A DNA stretch of 64,000 nucleotides, taken from contig CBDFMV010000003.1 of the NCBI GenBank assembly GCA_965249815.1, positions 1,736,001 to 1,800,000 on the forward strand, in the 5' to 3' direction. This document shows positions 47,317 to 53,498 of this stretch, piece by piece. Position numbers and translations under genes: made by a program. Under the pieces are notes generated by a model. The model saw only the letters and a program-made list of their open reading frames with translations. It searched no databases and was not told the DNA's origin. Source of the DNA: JAJAZB01 sp965249815 (GTDB lineage Bacteria > Bacteroidota > Bacteroidia > Cytophagales > Spirosomataceae). Numbering within the stretch: position 1 is the stretch's first letter; the number at the start of each line of letters is the position of its first letter.

Positions 47317-47361
47317 GACAGTTGCAAACTGTCAAACTACTGCGTCCAGGTTGCAAACCTG
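47317..47361. repeat. Pair of perfect palindromes in a gene-free gap
   Basis: GACAGTTGCAAACTGTC (47317-47333) and CAGGTTGCAAACCTG (47347-47361) are two perfect palindromes around a shared GTTGCAAAC core, 13 bases apart. They lie in the 256-base gene-free stretch between the small hypothetical gene and the restriction gene. They could be operators, a dispersed repeat or an attachment-type site. No function can be assigned. Confidence 0.7.
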
Positions 47362-47474
47362 AACGAGTCGTTTCTACACTTGCGCCAGATGGGGAGGTTC
47401 CAATTATAGTAGTGAAGCGTTCTGACTGCTCATTGTCTTACTCAATGACAGCAGATTGACGGGAGTAAAGATGG

Positions 47475-48674
47475 CTATTGACTTTGCTTTTGCTTCACCA
47501 ACACCACGAACGATTCCAGCGTGAACAGCCGGGGCCTGAATTCTTTTGGAAACGAATCGACGTAACTACGGGGAACGACCAGCCGAACGCCGTATCGTTC
47601 CATTTCGGCAAGCTGGTTGGCTGAAATACCCTGCTGCAAGGTAAACAAATGCTTCTCAGGTACCCGGTCAGCCTCATTCAGCACCTGCCGCCAGCGATCT
47701 TTGCAAGTGGTTTTCGAGGCTAGGATCAGCAGTTTGTCGGGGTCGAAAGCCGCGTTGTGGTAGGCGTTTGCACCGGGGAAAATAAAATCGGGCTTCTTGT
47801 TGTCTTCCGTTACCGCCTGCGAGTCGAAGGTCAGATCAAACACCCGGAATACCTCGGCAAGGTGGTGTTCCAGCGACTTCCCGGCCCGGCTCTTGCGCCG
47901 GTTCAGAATGGTGTTGGCCGTTTCCACGAGGTCTTCCACCGAGGTGAAAGGGGTTTTGATGCGCTCACCGTACCGGTCGTTTTCAAAAACTTTAAACAAC
48001 TGAAATTCCGCATTGATCCAGTTCAGCAGTTCGGCGTCCGGGGCCTGCCTGACGTGAGTGAGGGTCTTTTTGTACGCATTCATAAAACACGCGCGCGCAT
48101 GGTTGGCCAACTCTCTGGTTTCCGGAAAATCGACTTGAATGCTTTGTGCGTATGCAGTGAAACAGTGAATTAGAACATCTGCCTCCGTGACGGTCGTAGC
48201 TTCTTCCCTGACCGGGGTGGCCTTTTCAATGAGGGTATTCGTCTTGTCGGACGACAGGTTGAAGGCGGCGAAAAAGTCTTCGATGTCTTCGTCCGATTGC
48301 AGGACAAACCCTTCGTAGTAGTCACCACCTGCGTGAGCCATCACCAGCAGGTCGCCTACATGGTCTTCGGTCAAAAACGGAAAGCCCCGGCCAAACCGGG
48401 TAAGCCGGTACTCGTTGCGGGTGCCTTTACCGTAGTAAATAAACCGGCTTTGCGTAGGCTGGTAATCATGCCAGTTAATCTCAACAAACCGATCCATGTT
48501 ACTCCCCCTTACGCCGGGTTTGCCAAACATGAGTGGAAGCACGATTTTGGGCATGTAGAACCCGGCCTGATGGGCACCCGTTTCCCCGGCGTCGTTGGCT
48601 GAAATGAATTTACAGAATGCGTTTTGTGACTTCTGAACGGAAGCAATCGCCGCCTGAAGCGTGCTGCTGTTCAT
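47475..48674 (-). CDS. EcoRII-type type II restriction endonuclease
   Basis: The product is 399 residues. The N-terminal effector-DNA domain runs to about 175 (GAHQAGFYMPKIVLPLMFGK). The C-terminal catalytic domain follows (KSLEHHLAEVFRVFDLTFDS, KPDFIFPGANAYHN, LILASKTTCKDRWRQVLNEA), with PDF and the TCKDRWRQ motif typical of EcoRII. EcoRII cleaves CCWGG and needs two sites; the same specificity is inferred, not shown. Its start overlaps the stop of the methyltransferase fragment (ATGA, 48671-48674), so both came from one operon. All visible catalytic segments are intact, although the cognate methyltransferase is truncated. Confidence 0.9.
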   Translation of the reverse strand: MNSSTLQAAIASVQKSQNAFCKFISANDAGETGAHQAGFYMPKIVLPLMFGKPGVRGSNMDRFVEINWHDYQPTQSRFIYYGKGTRNEYRLTRFGRGFPFLTEDHVGDLLVMAHAGGDYYEGFVLQSDEDIEDFFAAFNLSSDKTNTLIEKATPVREEATTVTEADVLIHCFTAYAQSIQVDFPETRELANHARACFMNAYKKTLTHVRQAPDAELLNWINAEFQLFKVFENDRYGERIKTPFTSVEDLVETANTILNRRKSRAGKSLEHHLAEVFRVFDLTFDSQAVTEDNKKPDFIFPGANAYHNAAFDPDKLLILASKTTCKDRWRQVLNEADRVPEKHLFTLQQGISANQLAEMERYGVRLVVPRSYVDSFPKEFRPRLFTLESFVVLVKQKQSQ

Positions 48675-49096
48675 AGGGCGTTGACGATTTGCTGCCCTAC
48701 GGCCTGCATGAGCGGCATGACCACCGAATTGCCAAACTGCCGGTACGCCTGCGTATCGGATACGGGAATCAGAAACTCATCGGGGAAGCCCTGCAACCGG
48801 GCGCACTCGCGGGGGGTGAGGCGGCGGGGGTTCTGGCCCGGTTGCTGCGGAATCAGGATTTCGGAGCCATCCTTGTGATACCGGGCGCTCAGGGTGCGGG
48901 CGATGCCATCGAGCGGGGTTAGCCCGAAGCCAAACCCGTTGCCGGCGGCTTTGTGCTTGGCCGCGTAGTCCTGCAAATACCGCCAGAGGTTGTCGGTCAG
49001 GGTGTACTTCGCCGGAACATCCGTTTCCAGAATGTCTTCGATGACGGCGGTAGGCGCGGGTAGGTCCGGAAAGTCGAATGCTTCCTGCCCTAATAT
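48671..49096 (-). pseudogene. C-terminal fragment of DNA (cytosine-5) methyltransferase (M.EcoRII/Dcm type)
   Basis: Only about 140 residues remain. Visible parts are FDFPDLPAPTAVIEDILETD, VPAKYTLTDNLWRYLQDYAA, GNGFGFGLTPLDGIARTLSA, motif IX region RRLTPRECARLQGFPDEFL and motif X region AYRQFGNSVVMPLMQAVGQQ. Motifs I (SAM), IV (PCQ, catalytic Cys), VI and VIII are missing. Upstream of about 49096 the frame stays open for some codons to a stop near 49160 but without methyltransferase resemblance. The first in-frame ATG is at 48976. The fragment cannot methylate DNA. Confidence 0.88.
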
Positions 49097-49172
49097 GGAA
49101 CGAGTTAGCGAACTGGTATAGTGAAGAAATAATCTCCTGCTATATTCGCAAGCGGAGAAGCCAATCTATACG

Positions 49173-49367
49173 ATGAAGAATTTTACGGAAATGTCTATCT
49201 TCTTGGGTAGTGATCAACCAACTACTTGCCCTAAATGTGGAAGAAGAACCGACCTTATTGCAGATTTTTATCATACTAACTTCAGAGCCACTCTTCAGCA
49301 ATGCGCAAAAGATGATTTTGTTTTCTTTGAGCAATTTGATAAAATAGAGGAAAAAATTGATGTTTAA
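49173..49367 (+). CDS. Small hypothetical protein with possible zinc ribbon
   Basis: This 64-residue frame (MKNFTEMSIFLGSDQPTTCP) has a CPKCGRRTDLI knuckle and a later QQCAKDDFVFFEQFD. That pattern resembles small zinc-ribbon proteins of Bacteroidota, although the second knuckle has only one Cys. It is oppositely oriented to its neighbours and ends four bases into the convergent gene at 49364. The region is AT-rich compared with the rest of the window, suggesting recent acquisition. Confidence 0.55.
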   Translation: MKNFTEMSIFLGSDQPTTCPKCGRRTDLIADFYHTNFRATLQQCAKDDFVFFEQFDKIEEKIDV

Positions 49368-49753
49368 TAAATATATTCCATTTCAATACTAATTCTATTC
49401 TCATACTTCCTTACTTTCATCGCATTTGACATGAAATCAGAAACATCCATATCAATGGTTGACGGATCATGCGTCAGGCTCACTTTTTCCAATTCGTGCC
49501 AATCATGATCCAATTCAGGATCATATTCATCAAAGCACAATGCATCAATACCTAAAATTAAAGGATCGAAGTAAATGCTATCAATGAAAATTAGTTTTGA
49601 AAGTACTACAAAATAGTTTATTGATAGATGATGAATGTTTGTAAATACTACCGAGCCATAACACTTGTAGTTCCCAGCATCACGGTACAGGTAATGCAGT
49701 TTAAAATTGGGTGGGAAATGAACAGATTGCTCGGAGAGTATAGCTGAGTTCAC
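49364..49753 (-). CDS. Hypothetical protein overlapping the HNH nuclease gene
   Basis: This 129-residue acidic protein (MNSAILSEQSVHFPPNFKLH) has no family I recognise. Segments such as LCFDEYDPELDHDWHELEKV are conserved-looking. Its start overlaps the stop of the HNH gene by four bases (49750-49753), so the two are co-translated. The base composition is low in GC. A partner or immunity role for the nuclease is possible but unproven. Confidence 0.6.
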   Translation of the reverse strand: MNSAILSEQSVHFPPNFKLHYLYRDAGNYKCYGSVVFTNIHHLSINYFVVLSKLIFIDSIYFDPLILGIDALCFDEYDPELDHDWHELEKVSLTHDPSTIDMDVSDFMSNAMKVRKYENRISIEMEYIY

Positions 49754-50523
49754 GGCTTAAAGCTGTTTAAGCGATGTTGTAAAAAGTCTGTATTTGGTTT
49801 ATAGCTTTTGGGTAAGTGAATCGGCTTGTGTTCGAAACGCCCAAAGTAGGTTTGAAAAAACGGTTTTGTTGACGCTTCTTTCAAACGGTACGAAAGAAGG
49901 ATGCGGTAGCTGGTGTCGATGCAAAGTAAGCCGTTCTCATAGGCCTTGTCGTACAAATTCGATAAACAGAGGCCGTTTTCCGGGTTTAATCGTTCTTTTT
50001 CATTTTCAGCCCACGGAATAATATGGCCAGCTACCAAGAGTTCGGGTAAGTCAATGCCTGAAATTGCGCAACGATTTTCATAGGTTTTTAATATCATTTG
50101 CCGAAACAAGCCTTGATTCACTCGGATCTTGACCTCTCTAACTCGAACCTCGCCTTTCAAATCCTTCAGATTGAACTCGATTTCAGGATGAAGTTCTTCA
50201 ATGGTTTTATGTTGGAAATCAGCAAGGAGCCTTTCGCTTTCAAAGGCTAAATCTTCCTGATTATTGATAAACTCGTTCCAAATGGGTTCAACTTGCGCTC
50301 GGCCACCTTCCATGCCTTTTACGCCTCGTTGCTGATGGTATGGATCAACACTGGCAAAGTTGGTTAATCGCATGGCTACTGAGTCTGGCGTGCGACGACC
50401 AAGAATTGCGGCTAATTTTTTGACCTCTTCATTGCCTTTATGCATTTTACCAAACGGCAATTTAAGGTAGAGATTAAAGGCTAAAATGAGTTCTTCGCGC
50501 GTCCAGTTTAGATTTTTAGCCAT
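49750..50523 (-). CDS. HNH restriction-type endonuclease
   Basis: From ATG 50521-50523 (MAKNLNWTREELILAFNLYL) the product is 257 residues. The N-terminal region (KLPFGKMHKGNEEVKKLAAI, GRRTPDSVAMRLTNFASVDP) is a typical leader of HNH restriction-like nucleases. The HNH_2 domain follows (YENRCAISGIDLPELLVAGH, IIPWAENEKERLNPENGLCL, SNLYDKAYENGLLCI), with catalytic His in AGHIIPW and Asn in NPENGLCL. It starts seven bases after the vsr stump stop and lies in an AT-rich stretch. A role in restriction of foreign DNA is likely; no associated methyltransferase is seen. Confidence 0.85.
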   Translation of the reverse strand: MAKNLNWTREELILAFNLYLKLPFGKMHKGNEEVKKLAAILGRRTPDSVAMRLTNFASVDPYHQQRGVKGMEGGRAQVEPIWNEFINNQEDLAFESERLLADFQHKTIEELHPEIEFNLKDLKGEVRVREVKIRVNQGLFRQMILKTYENRCAISGIDLPELLVAGHIIPWAENEKERLNPENGLCLSNLYDKAYENGLLCIDTSYRILLSYRLKEASTKPFFQTYFGRFEHKPIHLPKSYKPNTDFLQHRLNSFKP

Positions 50524-50530
50524 GTGGATT

Positions 50531-50662
50531 TTATATATAAAGCGTGTACCGAAAGCCATTAGCGTGCAGAAACTTCCTGACCATGAGTTCGGGTTTGGTG
50601 TTCTTGCTCCGCACGCGGCTCATGTTGAAGCTGCGCTGTTGGGGGGTGTGGACGTCGGTCAT
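50531..50662 (-). pseudogene. vsr: 5' stump of a very-short-patch-repair endonuclease gene
   Basis: The minus strand from ATG 50660-50662 reads MTDVHTPQQRSFNMSRVRSK then NTKPELMVRKFLHANGFRYT and stops after 43 codons. This is the exact N-terminal pattern of Vsr DNA mismatch endonucleases (about 140 residues), including the KNTKPE segment. The catalytic core with the zinc site is missing. Vsr normally accompanies Dcm/EcoRII-type methyltransferases and repairs T:G mismatches left by 5-methylcytosine deamination, so it was once part of the EcoRII locus. Confidence 0.85.
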
Positions 50663-50878
50663 GCAAAAAACGGGTCGGGGTGCCCCATGCTGCTTATTCC
50701 CTGTTTCTCTGTTTCAAAACTACGAACCTTTCGGAAGTTCTCTACCCGTCGGACGGCAAAAAAGCCGTCGGGCAGGGACTGCCACCAGAAACTTTCCAAC
50801 GATTGATCAAGCGGTTTTGCGCCTTCACGGAGGCCGTGTACGTTGCGGGCGTTTTTTTAACATAACCCCCTCATCGTC

Positions 50879-51625
50879 ATGGGATCCAACAGTGAATCGG
50901 GCCACGCCGTGAACGTGGCCCATTTCAAGCAACTCACCACGAGCTGCACCTACTTCGGGGCACCCTACAACCCCGCCAACGTGGCCCTCAAGCTGACGGC
51001 CCTCAACACCAAAGCCGCCCAGGCCGACTCGGCGATGTCCGCCGTGGATGCCGCCGGGGGCGTGTACGACCTCAAGGTAGAGGTACGGGCGGTGCTCTTC
51101 GATGCCCTCGACCCGCTCACCACGCGCATCGGGCGGGCCTACGCCTCGATGAGTACCAACCCGGTGCTGCTCAAGAGCGTCAAGAGCCTGATCAAGAAGA
51201 TTCAGGGACGGCGGGCCAGCCCCGCCCCGGAGCCGACGACCAACGCCGACGGTACCACCACGCCGCCCAACACGATTTCGGCCTCGCAAACGGGCATGGA
51301 CAACCGCGTGAGCAACTTCAGCAAGTTGATTGAAGCCCTGCAAGCCGACCCGACTTACCTGCCCAACGAGGCGGATTTGACGCTGGCGGCGCTGGCGGCG
51401 TTTTACGCCGAGCTGAACTCGAAAAACGCCGACGTGCGCAACGCCTGGACTCCGCTCGACAACGCCCGCGCCGAGCGCGACCGGGTGCTTTACGACCCCC
51501 AGACGGGGATGGTGCCCACGGGGCTGAAGGCGAAGAGTTACGTGCTGTCGGTCTTTGGCTCGAAAAGCGCGCAGTACGGCCAGGTGAAGGGCATCAAGTT
51601 TAAAAAATACGAAGTCAAGTCGTGA
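50879..51625 (+). CDS. Conserved-looking hypothetical protein
   Basis: This 248-residue protein (MGSNSESGHAVNVAHFKQLT) is alanine-rich and helical (VALKLTALNTKAAQADSAMS, VSNFSKLIEALQADPTYLPN, LTLAALAAFYAELNSKNADV). It has a low-complexity Thr/Pro linker in the middle (PAPEPTTNADGTTTPPNTIS). The C-terminus is basic (SYVLSVFGSKSAQYGQVKGI). No signal peptide or known domain was recognised. Its codon use looks like the genome and it has its own strong terminator. The 216 bases upstream, to the vsr stump, contain no gene. Confidence 0.7.
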   Translation: MGSNSESGHAVNVAHFKQLTTSCTYFGAPYNPANVALKLTALNTKAAQADSAMSAVDAAGGVYDLKVEVRAVLFDALDPLTTRIGRAYASMSTNPVLLKSVKSLIKKIQGRRASPAPEPTTNADGTTTPPNTISASQTGMDNRVSNFSKLIEALQADPTYLPNEADLTLAALAAFYAELNSKNADVRNAWTPLDNARAERDRVLYDPQTGMVPTGLKAKSYVLSVFGSKSAQYGQVKGIKFKKYEVKS

Positions 51626-51646
51626 GCCGGGGCGGGGCTGCCTGCG

Positions 51647-51685
51647 GACCCCCGCCTGCTTTGAAGCAGGCGGGGGTCTTTTTTT
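51647..51685 (+). terminator. Rho-independent terminator
   Basis: GACCCCCGCCTGCTT and AAGCAGGCGGGGGTC form a perfect 15-base stem with a short loop, followed by seven T residues. It ends the hypothetical gene at 50879-51625. A 21-bp repeat array begins only 19 bases further on. Confidence 0.95.
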
Positions 51686-51703
51686 GCGGGCAGCGGGAGC
51701 AAT

Positions 51704-51886
51704 GTTGCGGTGGGTGCCGGACAAGTTGCAGAAGGCGAAGGAATTGTTGCGACGACCAAAGGAATAGTTGCGGAACGTAAAGGAATAGTTGCGGGAAGCA
51801 AAGGAACTGCTGCGACAAGCGAAGTAATTGTTGAGGAACGCGAAGGAATTGGTGCAGAAGCTAAAGGAATAGTTGCGAGAGGTGCC
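51704..51886 (+). repeat. Degenerate 21-bp tandem repeat, about 8.7 units
   Basis: Units begin at 51704, 51725, 51746, 51767, 51788, 51809, 51830, 51851 and 51872. The common form is GTTGCGGAACGTAAAGGAAT plus one base. Read in frame it gives a seven-residue repeat such as VAERKGI, VATTKGI and GAEAKGI. There is no stop inside the array, yet no convincing start codon precedes it. The frame opens inside the terminator T-run and continues to 52102. Confidence 0.85.
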
Positions 51887-51906
51887 ATCCCTCGTAGTTT
51901 GGTGTT

Positions 51907-51961
51907 GCTACTCCTCGGTCTGTACCCGAACCCTACCCCGGCCTGTCCCCTGACGGGCCGG
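51907..51961 (+). repeat. Imperfect dispersed repeat, left copy (with CCCTGACGGG hairpin)
   Basis: This stretch starts GCTACTCC and contains CCCGAACCC, ACCCCGGCC and CCCTGACGGGCCGG. It matches 53331-53381 with a few changes and a four-base gap. The two direct copies bracket the gene-poor region that contains the second 21-bp array and the GIY-YIG unit. Confidence 0.7.
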
Positions 51962-52006
51962 AACTGTTTACGCACCAGCCCACTGCATTCCGCCGCACCC
52001 GTTCCC

Positions 52007-52101
52007 CACCCAGGTCCGTCAGGGGACGGACCGGTACCGGCGGGAGCACTTTCAAGTTGGCAAATACCTCAGCGTTCCAGTCAAATGGACGGACCTGGGT
52101 G
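52007..52101. repeat. Nested inverted repeats around GGTCCGTC
   Basis: GGTCCGTC (52013-52020), AGGG and GACGGACC (52025-52032) form a perfect hairpin. In addition CACCCAGGTCCGTC (52007-52020) is exactly inverted at 52088-52101 (GACGGACCTGGGTG). No gene is seen from 51887 to 52310 apart from these structures and a terminator. Confidence 0.7.
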
Positions 52102-52138
52102 AAGATAGTAATTATTTAGTGGTTAGGTGAATACTCAG

Positions 52139-52172
52139 AAATAGCGACGGGACTCCGCGCCGCTATTTTTTT
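52139..52172 (+). terminator. Terminator-like hairpin in gene-poor region
   Basis: AATAGCG (52140-52146) and CGCTATT (52161-52167) flank a GC-rich inner stem (CGG...CCG) and are followed by a run of T. It looks like a rho-independent terminator, although no intact gene precedes it, which hints at a lost gene. Confidence 0.6.
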
Positions 52173-52310
52173 GCGCATCCTCGTCGCAATCGCTCCGGTC
52201 AATGGCAGCCGGTACTGCTTCCTCCTGTGTCTTTACCCAAACCGCATGGGCGAGCCGCCTCCAGCAGTGGGTTTCGTCCGGCTGTTTTTGGTGGTGTCAT
52301 TCCTGAAAAA

Positions 52311-52414
52311 GCGACTGCCCGTTTGAAAATGCAACCGCCACATTGGAATTTGCTGCTGCTACTTTGAAAAAAGCGACTGCCAGTTCCGAACAGGCAGCGG
52401 CCACTTCCGAAAAG
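52311..52414 (+). repeat. Second 21-bp tandem repeat array, about 5 units
   Basis: Units begin at 52311 (20 bases), 52331, 52352, 52373 and 52394, for example GCGACTGCCAGTTCCGAACA plus one base. In frame they encode seven-residue repeats AAATLKK, ATASSEQ and AAATSEK. The unit length equals that of the array at 51704, but the sequence is different on this strand. Confidence 0.8.
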
Positions 52415-52476
52415 AGGTGGTCAAACCAGGCGTGGTGCGGTGAATTCCTTGGGAAAGCGTTATTTTGTTACCATTA

Positions 52477-52541
52477 TTTTGTCACCCCGGAACGGGGTCT
52501 GCGCGGTTGGAGACGGAAGACCCCGTTCCGGGGTGACAAAA
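52477..52541. repeat. Nested palindromic element, copy A (upstream of GIY-YIG gene)
   Basis: Two perfect 24-base inverted arms (52477-52500 and 52518-52541) surround a 17-base loop. The arm core is GTCACCCCGGAACGGGGTC, and each arm is itself a hairpin (ACCCCG-GAA-CGGGGT), so the element can fold as a cloverleaf. A further half-element (ACCCCGTTTCGGGGTGAC) follows at 52549-52564. Copy B at 53072 is the same element inverted. Confidence 0.93.
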
Positions 52542-52641
52542 AAGAATACCCCGTTTCGGGGTGACAAAATACACGGTGACAAAAAAAGTGAGGGGGAGCG
52601 ACGGAAACCAGACACTCAGCAACGAATCAACCTGCCATCCG

Positions 52642-53061
52642 ATGCGGCCATACCACTTCTGGACTTACCTCCTGACCAACTACAACCGGACCGTCCTCTA
52701 CACCGGCATGACCAACGACCTGGCCACCCGGCTCGTCGAACATTGGATTGGCAAGGAAAGTAGTTTCACGACCCGCTACGGGGTGCATTACCTGGTCTGG
52801 AGCGAGGAGACCCGCTACGTGAACAACGCCATCGCCCGCGAGAAGGAAATCAAGCGCTGGCACCGGGCCCAAAAGGAAGCGCTGATTGCGGAACAAAACT
52901 CCGCGTGGCGATTTCTGAACATCGACGTGCTGGGCAACTGGCCGCCGACACCCGAACAACTGGAAGCGGTAAAAGCACGCTGGCGGGAGGTGGGTGAGGA
53001 GGCGTTGATGAAAGACAAGCTATCGTTTCTGCGGCAGGTGAGTGACCCTCGAAATTCGTAG
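52642..53061 (+). CDS. GIY-YIG nuclease family protein (COG2827/UPF0213-like)
   Basis: The start at 52642 (MRPYHFWTYLLTNYNRTVLY) gives 139 residues. The GIY-YIG domain is seen as WTYLLTN...VLYTGMTNDL, with the catalytic-type Arg in ATRLVEHW, then VWSEETRYVNNAIAREKEIK and RWHRAQKEALI (Glu in AREKEIK). A longer frame from 52561 is open but runs through repeat sequence. The start is confirmed by a duplicate leader and first 13 codons at 53210-53248. The gene sits between two inverted copies of a nested palindrome. It could be a repair-type nuclease or the mobilising enzyme of the palindrome. Confidence 0.88.
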   Translation: MRPYHFWTYLLTNYNRTVLYTGMTNDLATRLVEHWIGKESSFTTRYGVHYLVWSEETRYVNNAIAREKEIKRWHRAQKEALIAEQNSAWRFLNIDVLGNWPPTPEQLEAVKARWREVGEEALMKDKLSFLRQVSDPRNS

Positions 53062-53071
53062 TACAGACTCC

Positions 53072-53138
53072 TTTTTGTCACCCCGGAACGGGGTCTTCCG
53101 TCTTCAACCGCGCAGACCCCGTTCCGGGGTGACAAAAA
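53072..53138. repeat. Nested palindromic element, copy B (downstream of GIY-YIG gene, inverted)
   Basis: Two perfect 25-base arms (53072-53096 and 53114-53138) contain the same GTCACCCCGGAACGGGGTC core as copy A. The 17-base loop is the reverse complement of the copy A loop with one change, so copy B is copy A in opposite orientation. It begins ten bases after the GIY-YIG stop codon. Confidence 0.93.
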
Positions 53139-53149
53139 AGGCGACGAAA

Positions 53150-53248
53150 AAAAAGGCGGCAAAGCGCGGCGGAAACTTGGAACTTAGCACGTAATCAACC
53201 TACCATCCGATGCGGCCATACCACTTCTGGACCTACCTCCTGACCAAC
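53150..53248 (+). pseudogene. Second, truncated copy of GIY-YIG leader and first 13 codons
   Basis: Following palindrome B, the sequence repeats the leader found before the intact gene (shared ATCAACCT and CCATCCG directly before ATG) and the first 13 codons (MRPYHFWTYLLTN, ATG at 53210). One synonymous change is present (ACT to ACC). Homology stops abruptly at 53248. Confidence 0.9.
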
Positions 53249-53253
53249 CGCCA

Positions 53254-53330
53254 TTGGTCGCCGAGGTAGTGGGCCGAGATAGCGTCCACGTCGACGTCGT
53301 TGGGTAGAATCAGGTTGCCGAGCAGGTCGG
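53254..53330 (-). pseudogene. Possible remnant of an unrelated gene
   Basis: On the minus strand the stretch reads DLLGNLILPNDVDVDAISAH then YLGDQW without a stop, which looks like genuine protein sequence. It has no start, and it ends exactly where the truncated GIY-YIG copy begins. The family is not recognised. It may be the gene into which the hairpin/GIY-YIG unit was inserted. Confidence 0.35.
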
Positions 53331-53381
53331 GCTACTCCCCGGCCAGTGCCCGAACCCCACCCCGGCCCCTGACGGGCCAGG
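53331..53381 (+). repeat. Imperfect dispersed repeat, right copy
   Basis: It matches 51907-51961 (GCTACTCC..., CCCGAACCCC, ACCCCGGCC, CCTGACGGGCCAGG). Together the two copies bracket about 1.4 kb of accessory sequence. No gene is seen from 53382 to 53498. Confidence 0.7.
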
Positions 53382-53498
53382 ATTGGTTGCGAAAAATACC
53401 CGGAGCGCGCGATCTATCACTGCTTTCAACCCAGAAAGCGGGGCAATTCGGCGGATTAGCTACTTTGCGTAACCAAAGCCTCCAAACCCCGCGAATTC

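Noticed and set aside
50486..50912. Plus-strand open frames between the HNH gene and 50879
   Set aside because: They run antisense to the vsr stump or through non-coding sequence and show no protein resemblance.
51704..52414. CRISPR-like array
   Set aside because: The 21-bp units are directly adjacent without spacers and diverge as coding heptads. No cas gene is present.
52561..52641. Upstream ATG at 52561 as start of the GIY-YIG gene
   Set aside because: The added residues are translated from the palindrome half-element and leader. The duplicate at 53210 and the GIY-YIG domain boundary favour 52642.
52439..52763. Open frame across palindrome copy A
   Set aside because: It is made of hairpin sequence and shifts out of the GIY-YIG frame. 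No domain.
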